NCBI GenBank assembly: GCA_002373715.1
Contig: DFLI01000033.1
Coordinates: 596-5,931 of the forward strand
Direction of reading: 5' to 3'
Origin: Bacteroidales bacterium UBA3623
GTDB taxonomy: Bacteria > Bacteroidota > Bacteroidia > Bacteroidales > UBA932
Length of the DNA: 5,336 nucleotides
Shown here piece after piece: positions 5,286 to 5,336 of this stretch. A program made the translations under genes and the position numbers. Under the pieces are notes generated by a model, which made no database searches, was not told where the DNA came from, and saw nothing but the letters and a program-made list of their open reading frames with translations. Each line of letters starts with the position of its first letter. The stretch's first letter is position 1.

Positions 5286-5336
5286 CCCGGCTCCTCTTTC
5301 CGTCATGCCCGGCTCCTCTTTCCGTCATGCCCGGCT
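5286..5336. repeat. 22-nt tandem repeat upstream of tig, cut by the window edge
   Basis: Two perfect copies of the 22-nt unit that begins CCCGGCTCCTCTTTC and ends CGTCATG lie at 5286-5307 and 5308-5329. Seven bases of a third (5330-5336) run into the edge, so the full array is unknown. There are no spacers between units, so it is not a CRISPR array. The phase CGTCATGCCCGGCT matches the half-site of the palindromes in clpX with one difference each. The array ends about 32 nt before the tig start codon and may lie in the tig leader or promoter region. Confidence 0.85.

Noticed and set aside
5286..5336. Possible CRISPR array at the right edge
   Set aside because: The 22-nt units follow each other directly with no spacers and no cas gene is present, so it is a simple tandem repeat.

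Overview
The window reads as chromosomal DNA of a member of the Bacteroidetes, most likely Bacteroidales. Four things point there: promoter-like sites of the TAnnTTTG (-7) and TTTG/TTG (-33) type; translation starts with A-rich leaders and no Shine-Dalgarno sequence; a 57-residue Hc1-type histone-like gene typical of that phylum; and a compact tig-clpP-clpX cluster. The coding sequence is fairly GC-rich, which suggests a lineage other than classical Bacteroides. No genus can be named from the sequence alone. All recognised genes lie on the minus strand, so transcription runs from the right edge to the left.

Layout from right to left. Bases 5336-5254 hold a 22-nt tandem repeat that runs off the edge, then an AT-rich leader. 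Next comes the protein-quality-control cluster: tig (trigger factor, 5253-3937), clpP (3937-3272) and clpX (3270-2026). tig and clpP share a TAATG stop/start junction, and clpP and clpX are 1 nt apart. A well-formed promoter overlaps the clpX stop codon and is followed at once by a hairpin. It leads into rplY (ribosomal protein bL25/CTC, 1920-1333) and pth (peptidyl-tRNA hydrolase, 1333-728), again joined by TAATG. An AT-rich gap with a probable promoter precedes the small Hc1-like gene (629-456), which ends at a clear intrinsic terminator (435-390). A second, bidirectional-looking terminator lies at 310-351. Bases 1-309 hold no recognisable gene, only GC-rich repeats.

The genes fit together as co- and post-translational quality control. 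Trigger factor meets nascent chains at the ribosome, ClpXP degrades unfolded or tagged proteins, bL25 is a 5S rRNA-binding ribosomal protein, and Pth recycles peptidyl-tRNA.

The most unusual observation is a pair of inverted palindromic repeats inside the clpX coding sequence (3060-3123). They encode about 20 residues of the linker between the zinc-binding domain and the AAA+ domain. Their 14-nt core recurs with one mismatch in the tandem repeat upstream of tig, so a dispersed palindromic repeat appears to have become protein-coding in frame. A different 37-nt palindromic repeat occurs twice, in opposite orientations, at the left end. I found no RNA gene, insertion sequence, CRISPR array or evident new defence system.
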